A DNA stretch of 64,000 nucleotides from Melioribacter roseus (GTDB lineage: Bacteria > Bacteroidota > Ignavibacteria > Ignavibacteriales > Melioribacteraceae): NCBI GenBank assembly GCA_020722005.1, contig DYLP01000011.1, positions 1 through 64,000 on the forward strand, written 5' to 3'. The notes under the pieces were generated by a model. The model did not search any database and was not told the origin of the DNA. It was given only the letters and a program-made list of their open reading frames with translations. A program made the position numbers and the translations under genes. Position 1 is the first letter of the stretch; each line of letters begins with the position of its first letter. Shown here piece after piece: positions 45,918-55,074 of the stretch.

Positions 45918-46877
45918 ATGCTAGTCAAATATGAACAGAATCCTATTATAACGAGGAAAAACATCCCCGTTGTCAATCCACATTTGAGGGATGTCTCTTC
46001 GGTTTTTAATCCAGGCGCAATTAAATTTAATGATAAATATCTGCTTATCCTCAGAGTCCAATCCAGGGGCAGGGAAACTTTTCTTATGAAAGCTGTAAGC
46101 GATAATGGAGCTAATTTTGAAGTTGATAATTCTGTCATTAAATTTGATGGAATAGAGAAAATTAAAGATAAGATATATCATACCTATGATGCCAGAATTA
46201 CTAAAATAGAGACCTATTATTATCTAATGTTTGCAATGGATATGGATAGTGGTTGCCGACTCGGACTGGCAAGAACAGAAGACTTTGATAAGTATGAATT
46301 TCTGGGCATCGTTTCACAAGACGATTCCAGGAATGGAGTTCTTTTCCCTGAAAAAATTAACGGCAAGTTTTTACGTTTTGAACGACCTAACAGTGTAAAA
46401 CTTAAAGGAGGGCCATCAACAGGAAATACAATTTATTTATCTGAATCCGACGACCTCATTAATTGGAAATATGTAGAACCAGTTATGTCGGGAAGATTTC
46501 ATTATTGGGACGAAAATATCGGTTCAGGTCCCCCGCCTATTAAAACAAAAGAAGGCTGGATCCATATTTATCATGGCGTGGCAACTCATTTTTCCAGCTC
46601 GAATATATATCAAGCCGGAGTTTCGTTGCACGAGCTCAACAATCCTGCAAAGGTAATTGCACGCAGCAGTTTAAATATTCTGGAGCCTCGAGAAATATAC
46701 GAAACGGTCGGACAGGTTCAGAATGTTTGTTTCCCTTCGGGTATGATTGTCGAAAAATATGAGAACGGATTTGCCGCGCTCGACAGCAAAGTGTTTGTCT
46801 ATTATGGCGCTGCCGATACAGTCGTGGCGCTTGCCTTTACGACAATAAAGGAGCTTATTGATGCTGCGAAGATTTAA
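45918..46877 (+). CDS. GH130 beta-mannoside phosphorylase
   Basis: Cytosolic five-bladed propeller of family GH130, which phosphorolyses beta-mannosides to mannose 1-phosphate. Visible are NPIITRKNIP, DVSSVFNPGAIKFNDKYLLILRVQ, the catalytic Asp in HTYDARIT (D91), FERPNS and SGPPPIKTKEGWIHIYHG. The VSSVFNPGA wording and 319-residue length resemble the GH130_2 group, which includes beta-1,4-mannosyl-N-acetylglucosamine phosphorylases that act on the N-glycan core. Substrate is inferred. It is coupled to the downstream CBM9-like gene by a 17-bp overlap. Confidence 0.88.
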   Translation: MLVKYEQNPIITRKNIPVVNPHLRDVSSVFNPGAIKFNDKYLLILRVQSRGRETFLMKAVSDNGANFEVDNSVIKFDGIEKIKDKIYHTYDARITKIETYYYLMFAMDMDSGCRLGLARTEDFDKYEFLGIVSQDDSRNGVLFPEKINGKFLRFERPNSVKLKGGPSTGNTIYLSESDDLINWKYVEPVMSGRFHYWDENIGSGPPPIKTKEGWIHIYHGVATHFSSSNIYQAGVSLHELNNPAKVIARSSLNILEPREIYETVGQVQNVCFPSGMIVEKYENGFAALDSKVFVYYGAADTVVALAFTTIKELIDAAKI

Positions 46878-47958
46878 ACAATGTGCTTCTCTTTTTTCTC
46901 TTTTGGTTTTTAATACGCTGGTTTTCAATCAATCTATACCTCGTCCGCAGTTGGAATTTAATCCCCGCAATTATATTGTCTATCGTACCGAAGAAAAGAT
47001 CAATATCGACGGTGAATTAAACGAAAAATCGTGGGAAACGGTAAATTGGACTGAAGATTTTGTTGATATTGAAGGAGATATTCGTCCTGTACCGAGGTCC
47101 AGAACACGCGCAAAAATGTTGTGGGATGACGAATATTTTTATATAGCGGCAGAACTCCAAGAACCCGATATCTGGGCGACATTAAAAAATCGCGACGATA
47201 TAATTTTTTATGACAATGATTTTGAAATTTTTATAGACCCGGATGGCGATACTCACCGTTATTTGGAATTCGAAATGAATGCGTTCAATACGGTTTGGGA
47301 CCTGCTACTTATTAAACCTTACAGGGATACCGAAAATGCAGCATTGCACGCATATGATATTAGAGGGCTCAAATCGGGAGTAAGAATTTACGGCACGATT
47401 AATGTACCGGCTGATATTGACACAGGTTGGACTGTAGAAGTTGCTTTCCCGTGGAGCGCTTTTGAAGAAATTACGGATATGAATTTACCACCCCATGACG
47501 GTGATAAGTGGAGAGTTAATTTTTCGCGCGTAGAATGGAAAACAAAAATAAAAGACAACACATATGTTAAGATAATTGATCCTGAAACCAGCAAACCGTA
47601 TCCAGAAGACAATTGGGTCTGGAGTCCACAGGGCGTCGTCAACATGCACTATCCGGAAATGTGGGGTTTTGTTCAATTCTCGGTCAACACCTCAAATACC
47701 AGAAATATCGACTTCGTATTTGACGAAATCGAAAAAATTAAATGGTTCCTAAGACGAGTCTATTATGCACAGAGGGAATATTATGAAAAAAACAAAAAGT
47801 ATTGTGACGATTTCTCGCTTCTCCAAATATCTGATATAAATCAGTATGAAGTGAATCTCGAGGCTACTGCCAATTTTTATGAAGTCTCTGTTAAACTTAA
47901 CGAAAATTCTTTTGTGCGAATTGCTCAGGATGGACTAATAAAAATTATTAGTAGATAA
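46861..47958 (+). CDS. Secreted CBM9-like carbohydrate-binding protein
   Basis: Start placed at ATG 46861 just after AAAGGAG; the track uses TTG one codon earlier. A signal peptide (ASLFSLLVFNTLVFNQ) precedes a family 9-like carbohydrate-binding fold, with YRTEEKINIDGELNEKSW, RAKMLWDDEYFYIAAELQEPDIWATL and NDFEIFIDPDGDTHRYLEFEMNAFNTVWDL, the standard CBM9-like strand order. The C-terminal 80 residues are helical and unassigned. No catalytic domain is seen. In sugar loci such proteins probably bind glycans at the cell surface or in the periplasm. Confidence 0.82.
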   Translation: MLRRFKQCASLFSLLVFNTLVFNQSIPRPQLEFNPRNYIVYRTEEKINIDGELNEKSWETVNWTEDFVDIEGDIRPVPRSRTRAKMLWDDEYFYIAAELQEPDIWATLKNRDDIIFYDNDFEIFIDPDGDTHRYLEFEMNAFNTVWDLLLIKPYRDTENAALHAYDIRGLKSGVRIYGTINVPADIDTGWTVEVAFPWSAFEEITDMNLPPHDGDKWRVNFSRVEWKTKIKDNTYVKIIDPETSKPYPEDNWVWSPQGVVNMHYPEMWGFVQFSVNTSNTRNIDFVFDEIEKIKWFLRRVYYAQREYYEKNKKYCDDFSLLQISDINQYEVNLEATANFYEVSVKLNENSFVRIAQDGLIKIISR

Positions 47959-47962
47959 AATT

Positions 47963-49294
47963 ATGATTCGTCGTCCGACCTATAATAACAGATGTTTTCA
48001 CAGTTCGGCCGTGGATGAATTTATAAAGGATCTTAGCAGCAGAATAGCCGATAAGGAAATATCTGATTTGTTTGTCAATTGTTTTCCGAATACTTTGGAT
48101 ACTACCGTCAAGTTCAATGATAAAGATGGTATACCCGATACTTTTATTATTACCGGCGACATAGATGCAATGTGGCTGAGAGATTCTACTTCGCAGGTAT
48201 GGCATTATTTAGCTCTCGTTAGTCAAGATTCGAAGTTGGAACAATTAATTCTAGGACTCTTAAACAGGCAGTTAAAATCTATTCAAATAGACCCTTATGC
48301 TAATGCTTTTAATGATACCGCTAAAGAAAGTATTTGGAGCGGTGACCTAACAGATATGAAACCCGAAGTTTATGAGCGTAAATGGGAAGTTGATTCTCTT
48401 TGTTATGTTATTCGACTTGCATACAGATTTTATAAAACAACAAATAACAAACATTATTTTTCGAATGATTGGAAAAAATCGTTCGATTTAATTGTTAGAA
48501 CCTTCAAGGAGCAACAACGTAAAGATGGAAGAGGTTCATATAAATTCGGGAGGATCACTTCCTGGAGTACGGATACTGTTCCGGGTGACGGGTACGGAAA
48601 CCCTGTTAAACCTAATGGGATGATTGTTTCCATATTCAGACCGTCGGACGATGCAACGATATTCACGTTTCTTGTCCCGTCCAATTTATTTGCTGTAAAA
48701 TCGTTACGGCAGTTATCCGAAATCTATGAAGAAATTTATGGAGACAAAGCTGCGGCAGTTGAGGCTACGAATTTGGCAGATGAAATTGAAAGAGCTGTTT
48801 ATAAATATGCCATTACAGAACACCTTGGCAATGGGAAAATTTTCTCTTACGAAATAGACGGATTCGGCAATCGTTTATTTATGGACGACGCCAATATTCC
48901 GAGCCTTCTTTCTTTACCTTATTTAGGAATTATCGATAATCAAGACGAACTTTACTTGAACACACGGAAATTTGTTCTGAGCGAAAATAATCCATACTAT
49001 TTTAAAGGGAAAGCGGGAAACGGAGTGGGCAGTCCTCACACTTTAATTGACAGAATATGGCACCTTTCGATTATTATGAGGGCGTTGACGAGCAATAACG
49101 AAGACGAAATAGTTCATTGCCTTAAACTCCTAAAAAACACGCATGCAAAAACATGGTTTATGCATGAATCTTTTGACAAGAATAATCCTTATAACTATAC
49201 CAGGTCCTGGTTTGCCTGGGCTAATTCGCTCTTCGGAGAATTAATAGTAAAGATTAATAACGAATATCCTGAATTGTTAAAAAAGATATATTGA
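47963..49294 (+). CDS. GH125 exo-alpha-1,6-mannosidase
   Basis: Metal-independent alpha-mannosidase of family GH125, an (alpha/alpha)6-barrel enzyme that trims alpha-1,6-linked mannose. Characteristic segments are CFPNTLDTTVKF, TFIITGDIDAMWLRDSTSQVWHYL, WSGDLTDMKPEVYERKWEVDSLCYVIRLAYRFYK and SPHTLIDRIWHLSIIMRALTS. The length of 443 residues is usual. No signal peptide is evident, so it is probably cytosolic or exported in an unrecognised way. It lies 4 bp after the CBM9-like gene and 3 bp before GH3. Its presence with GH130 points to mannose-bearing glycans. Confidence 0.9.
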   Translation: MIRRPTYNNRCFHSSAVDEFIKDLSSRIADKEISDLFVNCFPNTLDTTVKFNDKDGIPDTFIITGDIDAMWLRDSTSQVWHYLALVSQDSKLEQLILGLLNRQLKSIQIDPYANAFNDTAKESIWSGDLTDMKPEVYERKWEVDSLCYVIRLAYRFYKTTNNKHYFSNDWKKSFDLIVRTFKEQQRKDGRGSYKFGRITSWSTDTVPGDGYGNPVKPNGMIVSIFRPSDDATIFTFLVPSNLFAVKSLRQLSEIYEEIYGDKAAAVEATNLADEIERAVYKYAITEHLGNGKIFSYEIDGFGNRLFMDDANIPSLLSLPYLGIIDNQDELYLNTRKFVLSENNPYYFKGKAGNGVGSPHTLIDRIWHLSIIMRALTSNNEDEIVHCLKLLKNTHAKTWFMHESFDKNNPYNYTRSWFAWANSLFGELIVKINNEYPELLKKIY

Positions 49295-49297
49295 TAC

Positions 49298-51883
49298 ATG
49301 ACAAAATATTTATTCATACTCGTTTTTATTTCAGTAATTATATTTGCTCAGAATGTTGAGGGTTATTTAAACGTAAGTCTTCCTTTTGAAGAGAGGGTGA
49401 ATGACCTTTTGAAACGGTTGACTCTGGACGAGAAAATTTCATTGATGGTACATCAGTCCCCCGCAATAGAAAGGCTTGGGATTCCTGAATATAACTGGTG
49501 GAACGAAGCGCTGCACGGAGTTGCAAGAAACGGAAGAGCTACCGTTTTCCCGATGCCGATCGGACTTGCCGCAACATGGGACAGGGATTTGATTTATCGA
49601 ATTGCAGATGTAATCTCAAATGAAGCACGCGCAAAGTATAACTCTGCAATAAAAAAAAATCAAAGAGGGATTTATCAGGGGATTACTTTGTGGGCGCCCA
49701 ATATTAATATTTTTAGAGATCCGCGCTGGGGAAGAGGAATGGAGACCTACGGTGAAGACCCTTACCTTACAGGAGAACTTGCTGTAAGTTTTATCAAGGG
49801 ACTTCAGGGACAGGACAAAAAATATTTGAAAACAATTGCCACACCCAAACATCTTGCAGTTCATAGCGGACCTGAACCCGAGAGACATCATTTTAATGCG
49901 TTGGTAAATGACTTCGACCTTTACGAGACTTACCTTCCGCATTTTAAAAAAGCAATTGTGGTAGGTGGTGCTTATTCCGTTATGTGCGCGTACAATCGTC
50001 TCAGAGGAAAAGCCTGTTGCGGGCACGATACTCTTTTAACGGATATCTTGAGGAAAAAGTGGGGCTTTGAAGGAATCGTTGTTTCGGACTGTTGGGCTGT
50101 CTACGATATTTTTAATTCGCATAAAATTGTTAATTCACCCGAGAAAGCTGCAGCTCTGTCGGTTTCGTCCGGTACAGACCTCGAATGTGGAAACACTTTC
50201 TTATCGTTAAAAAATGCATACAAGAAGGGAGGGATATCAGAGAACCAAATAGACACAGCTGTACGAAGAGTACTCCTCGCTCGTTTCAAATTGGGGATGT
50301 TCGACCCTCCAGAAATAGTCCCCTATTCCAGGATTGACGAGTCCTATCTCGATAACAGTTACAATAAAGAAGTTGCACTGGAAGCCGCTCGAAAGTCGAT
50401 CGTGTTGCTTAAGAACGAGAATAAGCTGTTGCCTCTGGATTCGAGTATAAATAGTATTGCTGTGATTGGTCCGAATGCAGATAATCTGGAATCATTGCTG
50501 GGCAATTATCACGGGTTCCCCTCGGAATATATTACTCCTCTTCAAGCTATAAAGAGAGTGTTAAAAAATGGTCAAGTATTATATGAAAAAGGATGCGACT
50601 TTGCACCTGGAGTACCAGCGTTTGAGTTGATCGATGTAGCTTATCTTTTTACGGATAGTAATAAAACTGCCGATGGTCTTAAAGCAGAGTATTTTGATAA
50701 TTCCGAACTGAATGGGACACCAGTATTAATAAGAACAGATAAAAGTATTGATTTCCGTTGGCTGGATGAATCGCCCTGCACAGGTATAAATCCGGACAGC
50801 TTCAGCGTCAGGTGGACAGGATATATTGCGCCTCAGATAACAGGGGAATATAAAATAGGAGGATATGGTTACAATGATTTTAAAATTTTCATTGAAGATT
50901 CTTTGATTGCGAGTTTCAAAGGAGAATTTGACCCCGAAATTACATATGGAAATTATTTTTTTAAAAAGAAAAAAGTTTATAAAATAAGGATAGAGTTTGT
51001 CAGGAGAGAAAGATACGGTTATATGCAATTACTCTGGGCGGTACCTTCTAATGGTCTTGAAGATAAAGCGCTGAATGCTGCTATGAAATCTGATGTGGTT
51101 ATAATGTTTATGGGGTTGTCTCCAAGAATGGAGGGAGAAGCATTAAAAATCGAAGTCGACGGTTTCAAAGGAGGAGACAGACTAAAATTATCCTTGCCCG
51201 ATAACCAGCTGAATTTAATAAAAAGAATTCATTCAACAGGAAAACCTGTAATATTGGTTTTACTTAATGGAGGTCCAATATCTACTGTATGGGAGAGCGA
51301 GAATATTCCTGCGATATTGGAGGCTTGGTATCCCGGACAAGCTGGAGGAATGGCAATTGCGGACGTAATTTGGGGAAAGTATAATCCTTCGGGTAAGTTA
51401 CCTGTTACTATTTATAAATCAGAAAATGATCTGCCTCCTTTTGAAAACTACAATATGCAAGGCAGGACTTACCGTTATTTCAAAGGGGAAGTTCTCTTTC
51501 CATTCGGTTGGGGACTGAATTATTCCGAAATCATGATTTCAGAAGTAAAATTATCTGCAAATGAAATTAATAACGACAAAGACTCCATCAAAGTAGTTGT
51601 GTGGCTTCATAATAAAAGCAAGCTTGCAGGCGAAGAAACCATTCAGCTCTACACAAAAGCAAAAAATGACAGTCGTTCGATAAAAACTCTAAAGGGATTT
51701 GAAAAAATTATGTTGAGGCCCGAGAGTGAGGGAAAAGTGGAATTTAATTTGTGTAAAGATGATCTGTCCCGTTGGATAGAAGGTCTGGGTAATGAAACAA
51801 TACCGGGAATTTATGAAATTATTGTCGGTTTGTCTTCCAATGAAAATGAATTTAGCAAAGAGGTAAAAGTAAGTTTGAAATAA
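49298..51883 (+). CDS. GH3 glycosidase with PA14 insertion
   Basis: Secreted glycoside hydrolase family 3 enzyme. A signal peptide (LFILVFISVIIFAQ) precedes the TIM-barrel domain (YNWWNEALHGVARNGRATVFP, HFAVHSGPEPERH-like HLAVHSGPEPERHHF), whose nucleophile is D264 in GIVVSDCWAVYDI. The alpha/beta sandwich domain is interrupted at about 430-580 by a PA14-type domain (DGLKAEYFDN...YIAPQITGEYKIGGYGYNDFKIFI). A fibronectin III-like domain ends the protein. The 861-residue layout matches PA14-containing beta-glucosidase/beta-xylosidase types. Substrate is uncertain; amino-sugar activity is not indicated by the motif. It is the last gene before a new promoter. Confidence 0.88.
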   Translation: MTKYLFILVFISVIIFAQNVEGYLNVSLPFEERVNDLLKRLTLDEKISLMVHQSPAIERLGIPEYNWWNEALHGVARNGRATVFPMPIGLAATWDRDLIYRIADVISNEARAKYNSAIKKNQRGIYQGITLWAPNINIFRDPRWGRGMETYGEDPYLTGELAVSFIKGLQGQDKKYLKTIATPKHLAVHSGPEPERHHFNALVNDFDLYETYLPHFKKAIVVGGAYSVMCAYNRLRGKACCGHDTLLTDILRKKWGFEGIVVSDCWAVYDIFNSHKIVNSPEKAAALSVSSGTDLECGNTFLSLKNAYKKGGISENQIDTAVRRVLLARFKLGMFDPPEIVPYSRIDESYLDNSYNKEVALEAARKSIVLLKNENKLLPLDSSINSIAVIGPNADNLESLLGNYHGFPSEYITPLQAIKRVLKNGQVLYEKGCDFAPGVPAFELIDVAYLFTDSNKTADGLKAEYFDNSELNGTPVLIRTDKSIDFRWLDESPCTGINPDSFSVRWTGYIAPQITGEYKIGGYGYNDFKIFIEDSLIASFKGEFDPEITYGNYFFKKKKVYKIRIEFVRRERYGYMQLLWAVPSNGLEDKALNAAMKSDVVIMFMGLSPRMEGEALKIEVDGFKGGDRLKLSLPDNQLNLIKRIHSTGKPVILVLLNGGPISTVWESENIPAILEAWYPGQAGGMAIADVIWGKYNPSGKLPVTIYKSENDLPPFENYNMQGRTYRYFKGEVLFPFGWGLNYSEIMISEVKLSANEINNDKDSIKVVVWLHNKSKLAGEETIQLYTKAKNDSRSIKTLKGFEKIMLRPESEGKVEFNLCKDDLSRWIEGLGNETIPGIYEIIVGLSSNENEFSKEVKVSLK

Positions 51884-51970
51884 TAAAAATGCTTAAGTTT
51901 ATTCATAAGTAAAATTAATTGATTCGATTAGAATCGTATAAACAAAAAAATATGCACATTATTATTTTTA

Positions 51971-52001
51971 TTGCAAGTTATTTTTATTAAGTTTATTTTT
52001 A
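51971..52001 (+). promoter_or_regulatory. Candidate promoter of TonB-receptor unit
   Basis: TTG (51971-51973), 20 nt, TATTTTTA (51994-52001) fits the Bacteroidota layout with one mismatch and leaves a leader of about 50 nt before the receptor ATG. About 45 bp upstream, CGATTAGAATCG is a short dyad that could be an operator. Confidence 0.45.
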
Positions 52002-52058
52002 TCACGAAAAAACAAAGAGATATTAACAGGCTGCGTTCTTAATAAGTGAGAGGTAAAA

Positions 52059-55019
52059 ATGAAGATTAAAACACATCTAAGTGGGGGACTGCTAATCTTA
52101 ATAATACTTGCCTTTTCAGAACTCTCTTTTGCGGCAGGACGGGTAAAAGGCAAAGTACAGGATGCGCAAACTAAAGAACCGCTTCCCTTCTGTAATGTGA
52201 TTCTGGTAGGTACAAGTTTTGGAAGTGCTACCGATTTTGATGGGCTGTACCTGATAAATGCTGTGCCGCCTGGTAAATACATTCTAAGAGCATCATTCAT
52301 TGGATATAAGCAGGAGGAAGTATCCATTGAAGTTAGAGAAGGAAAGACTACCGAGTATAATTTTAATCTGTTGCCCGAGTCTGTCTACGGCGATACTATA
52401 GTAATTACAGCTCAGGCGGAAGGACAGGCAAAAGCAATTAATGAACAGCTCACCTCAACTACTATTAAAAATGTAGTTTCTTTTGCAAAAATACGTGAGC
52501 TTCCGGACGCAAACGCAGCCGAGTCGGTAGCACGCTTACCCGGTGTGTCCTTGATTAGAACTGGAGGCGAAGGCTCACGAGTCGTCGTAAGAGGCCTTTC
52601 TCCTCAATATAACAGAGTAACTATAGACGGAGTCGAATTACCTGCAAATGTTGCTTCAAATGACCCGAATGAACATCGGTCTGAATTCAAAGCCGGCGAC
52701 GAACTTTCCCTCAGCGGTGACAGAGCAACTGACTTAAGTATGATTTCGTCGAATATGCTAGGAGGAATTGAAGTAATTAAAGCCATTACTCCCGATATGG
52801 ATGCAACGCTGCTTGGAGGCGTTATCAATTTCTCTATGAGAAAAGCTCTGAAAACTACAACAGGCAAACCCACATTTGAGTTTTTTTCTCAAGGATCGCA
52901 CAACAATCTGAAAAACACCAATGACGACTATAAGTTCGTCGCCTCCTACGAACAAAGATTCTGGGATAATAGCGTCGGAGTTTTCGCACAGGGTTCCGTA
53001 GAAGACAGAAATCTCAGCTCTAATGAACTTACTACCGATTATAATTTTGCCGGTAAACTGAATGTTACCGACGAAGGAGATCCTGAATTCCGGTCGATGA
53101 CTTTGAAAGATGTACTCAGAGATCGTAAGCGTTATGGTGCTACTATCGTTCTCGATTACAAGTATAGCAACGGCAGCATCGGTTTTATGAATTTCTTTAG
53201 CAGAAGCAATACGAGTACTATTTCAAGAGAGGAGTCGTATTATTTATTGGACGACGATCTTTTTAATTCTGCAACGAGTTCCGAAAATACTCTCGATATT
53301 TTGAGCAATCTGTTAAGCATATCCCACTCACTGGCTGGATTTGGAATTGAACTGCGACTTTCTCATTCGTATTCCAAAACTACTTATCCTAAAGATGTAA
53401 GATTTAATTTCTGGCAAAATGGAGCTGGGTTCGAAAATAAATTTACTCTTCTAAGATATCAACGCCCTGAAGTTATCGCTTCTAATGTGATTTATGACCC
53501 TGAAGATGCTGTTTTCTTTGATATCTATAATATTGATAATATTTCTAAGGACAGAACATACAATGGAACGCTCGATATTATTAGAGATATTACGATTAGT
53601 AAATTACTCAATGCAAAGGTTAAATTCGGTGGTGCGTACCAGTATCGCAAAAGGTCGTATGACTATAATCAGAGCAGTGGCTCTGTATTTTATGATGATG
53701 GAGGACAGGTTGCCTCTGCAGTAATGAAGGCCTTTCCTCAATTCGGTACAAGTATTACTTTCGCCGATTTTATTGACTCGTCTTACAGTTACGGAGAATT
53801 CCTAAACGGAGATTACCAATTGTGTCCACCCTTGAATGTTGACCTGATGATGCAGGTAATCGAAGTTGCAAAGAATAATCCTGGTGCTGGAAACGGAGGG
53901 GGATACAAACCTCATAAATTATCTTCGATACTCTATGACTATTCCGGACATGAAGTTAAAAGCGCAGCCTATTTCTTGATATCGATTAATCTCGGACAAG
54001 AAATTACGTTTATACCCGGCGTGCGTTATCAGAACTTAACCACTACATATAGCGGCACTCGTGGCGAACAAATACCCGGGGATATCCAATATACAATAGC
54101 TGAAGAAACTCAATCTCATGGTTATTGGTTGCCAATGGTTCATTTGAGATACAAACCGACAGACTGGCTTCAATTCCATTTTGCTTACACAAATACTTTG
54201 AATTATCCAGATTATAATTCGATAATACCGAGATACTATATCGGAACTAATTACATCCTTTATAACAATTACAGATTAAAACCAGCGCGCTCCGAAAACT
54301 TCGATGCTATCATGTCGATTTATACTAACGAAATAGGACTCTTTTCAGTAGGTGGATTTAAGAAACGAATTGAAGACCTAGTCTTCCCGACAAAAACCTA
54401 TCCGCAAGATTTCAGCGCTTACCCTGAGTTGCAAGAAAAACTGAAGAACAGAACCGAAAGTTTTGCGCTTTACACATATATAAACAATCCGATACCGATT
54501 AATGTTGTGGGGATTGAAGGAGAATGGCAGGCACACTTCTGGTACTTGCCTGGACCTTTAACCGGATTAGTATTCAATATTAATTACACGCATATCTTTT
54601 CTGAAGCCGATTACCCGAAGACTTATCTGGTAACGATTATTGACGAGAATTATATCCAACACACAGTAGGAGTTGATACATTTTATACAGACCGTCTTCT
54701 CTATCAACCGAATGATATTATTAACGTTGCGCTTGGCTACGACTACAAAGGATTTTCTTTCAGAGTCTCTATGCTATATCAGGACAATATTTTCAAGCGT
54801 CCTGATTTCTGGTATCAAAACCGCGTTCATTCTGATAAATATGTGAGATTCGATCTGTCGTTAAAACAAGAGTTGCCGTGGTACGGTATTCAATTATACC
54901 TGAACATAAACAACCTGACGGGCGAAGACGACGTCGATATCAATCAAAAAACCAAATATGTAACAAATCAACAAAGATACGGTATGACTGCTGATTTTGG
55001 AATGCGTGTAAGACTATAG
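52059..55019 (+). CDS. TonB-dependent receptor
   Basis: Outer-membrane ligand-gated transporter energised by TonB. It has a signal peptide (LLILIILAFSELSFA), then a carboxypeptidase-regulatory-like domain (VKGKVQDAQTKEPLPFCNVILVG). A plug follows (IRELPDANAAESVARLPGVSLIR, VVVRGLSPQYNRVTIDGVELP), then a 22-strand-type barrel ending in GMTADFGMRVRL. The plug wording LPDANAAESVARLPGV resembles the Xanthomonas/Caulobacter sugar-receptor group more than SusC. No SusD-like gene is adjacent. The next gene, 55 bp on, encodes a T9SS-exported protein. In this locus the receptor probably imports oligosaccharides. Confidence 0.9.
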   Translation: MKIKTHLSGGLLILIILAFSELSFAAGRVKGKVQDAQTKEPLPFCNVILVGTSFGSATDFDGLYLINAVPPGKYILRASFIGYKQEEVSIEVREGKTTEYNFNLLPESVYGDTIVITAQAEGQAKAINEQLTSTTIKNVVSFAKIRELPDANAAESVARLPGVSLIRTGGEGSRVVVRGLSPQYNRVTIDGVELPANVASNDPNEHRSEFKAGDELSLSGDRATDLSMISSNMLGGIEVIKAITPDMDATLLGGVINFSMRKALKTTTGKPTFEFFSQGSHNNLKNTNDDYKFVASYEQRFWDNSVGVFAQGSVEDRNLSSNELTTDYNFAGKLNVTDEGDPEFRSMTLKDVLRDRKRYGATIVLDYKYSNGSIGFMNFFSRSNTSTISREESYYLLDDDLFNSATSSENTLDILSNLLSISHSLAGFGIELRLSHSYSKTTYPKDVRFNFWQNGAGFENKFTLLRYQRPEVIASNVIYDPEDAVFFDIYNIDNISKDRTYNGTLDIIRDITISKLLNAKVKFGGAYQYRKRSYDYNQSSGSVFYDDGGQVASAVMKAFPQFGTSITFADFIDSSYSYGEFLNGDYQLCPPLNVDLMMQVIEVAKNNPGAGNGGGYKPHKLSSILYDYSGHEVKSAAYFLISINLGQEITFIPGVRYQNLTTTYSGTRGEQIPGDIQYTIAEETQSHGYWLPMVHLRYKPTDWLQFHFAYTNTLNYPDYNSIIPRYYIGTNYILYNNYRLKPARSENFDAIMSIYTNEIGLFSVGGFKKRIEDLVFPTKTYPQDFSAYPELQEKLKNRTESFALYTYINNPIPINVVGIEGEWQAHFWYLPGPLTGLVFNINYTHIFSEADYPKTYLVTIIDENYIQHTVGVDTFYTDRLLYQPNDIINVALGYDYKGFSFRVSMLYQDNIFKRPDFWYQNRVHSDKYVRFDLSLKQELPWYGIQLYLNINNLTGEDDVDINQKTKYVTNQQRYGMTADFGMRVRL

Positions 55020-55074
55020 AAAATTTTTGCCCATTAAGCGGCTTAAACTATATCACAATAATAGGAGGTATGAT

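Noticed and set aside
52059-55019. Classical SusC/SusD pair
   Set aside because: No SusD-like lipoprotein gene follows and the plug wording is closer to another TonB-receptor group.
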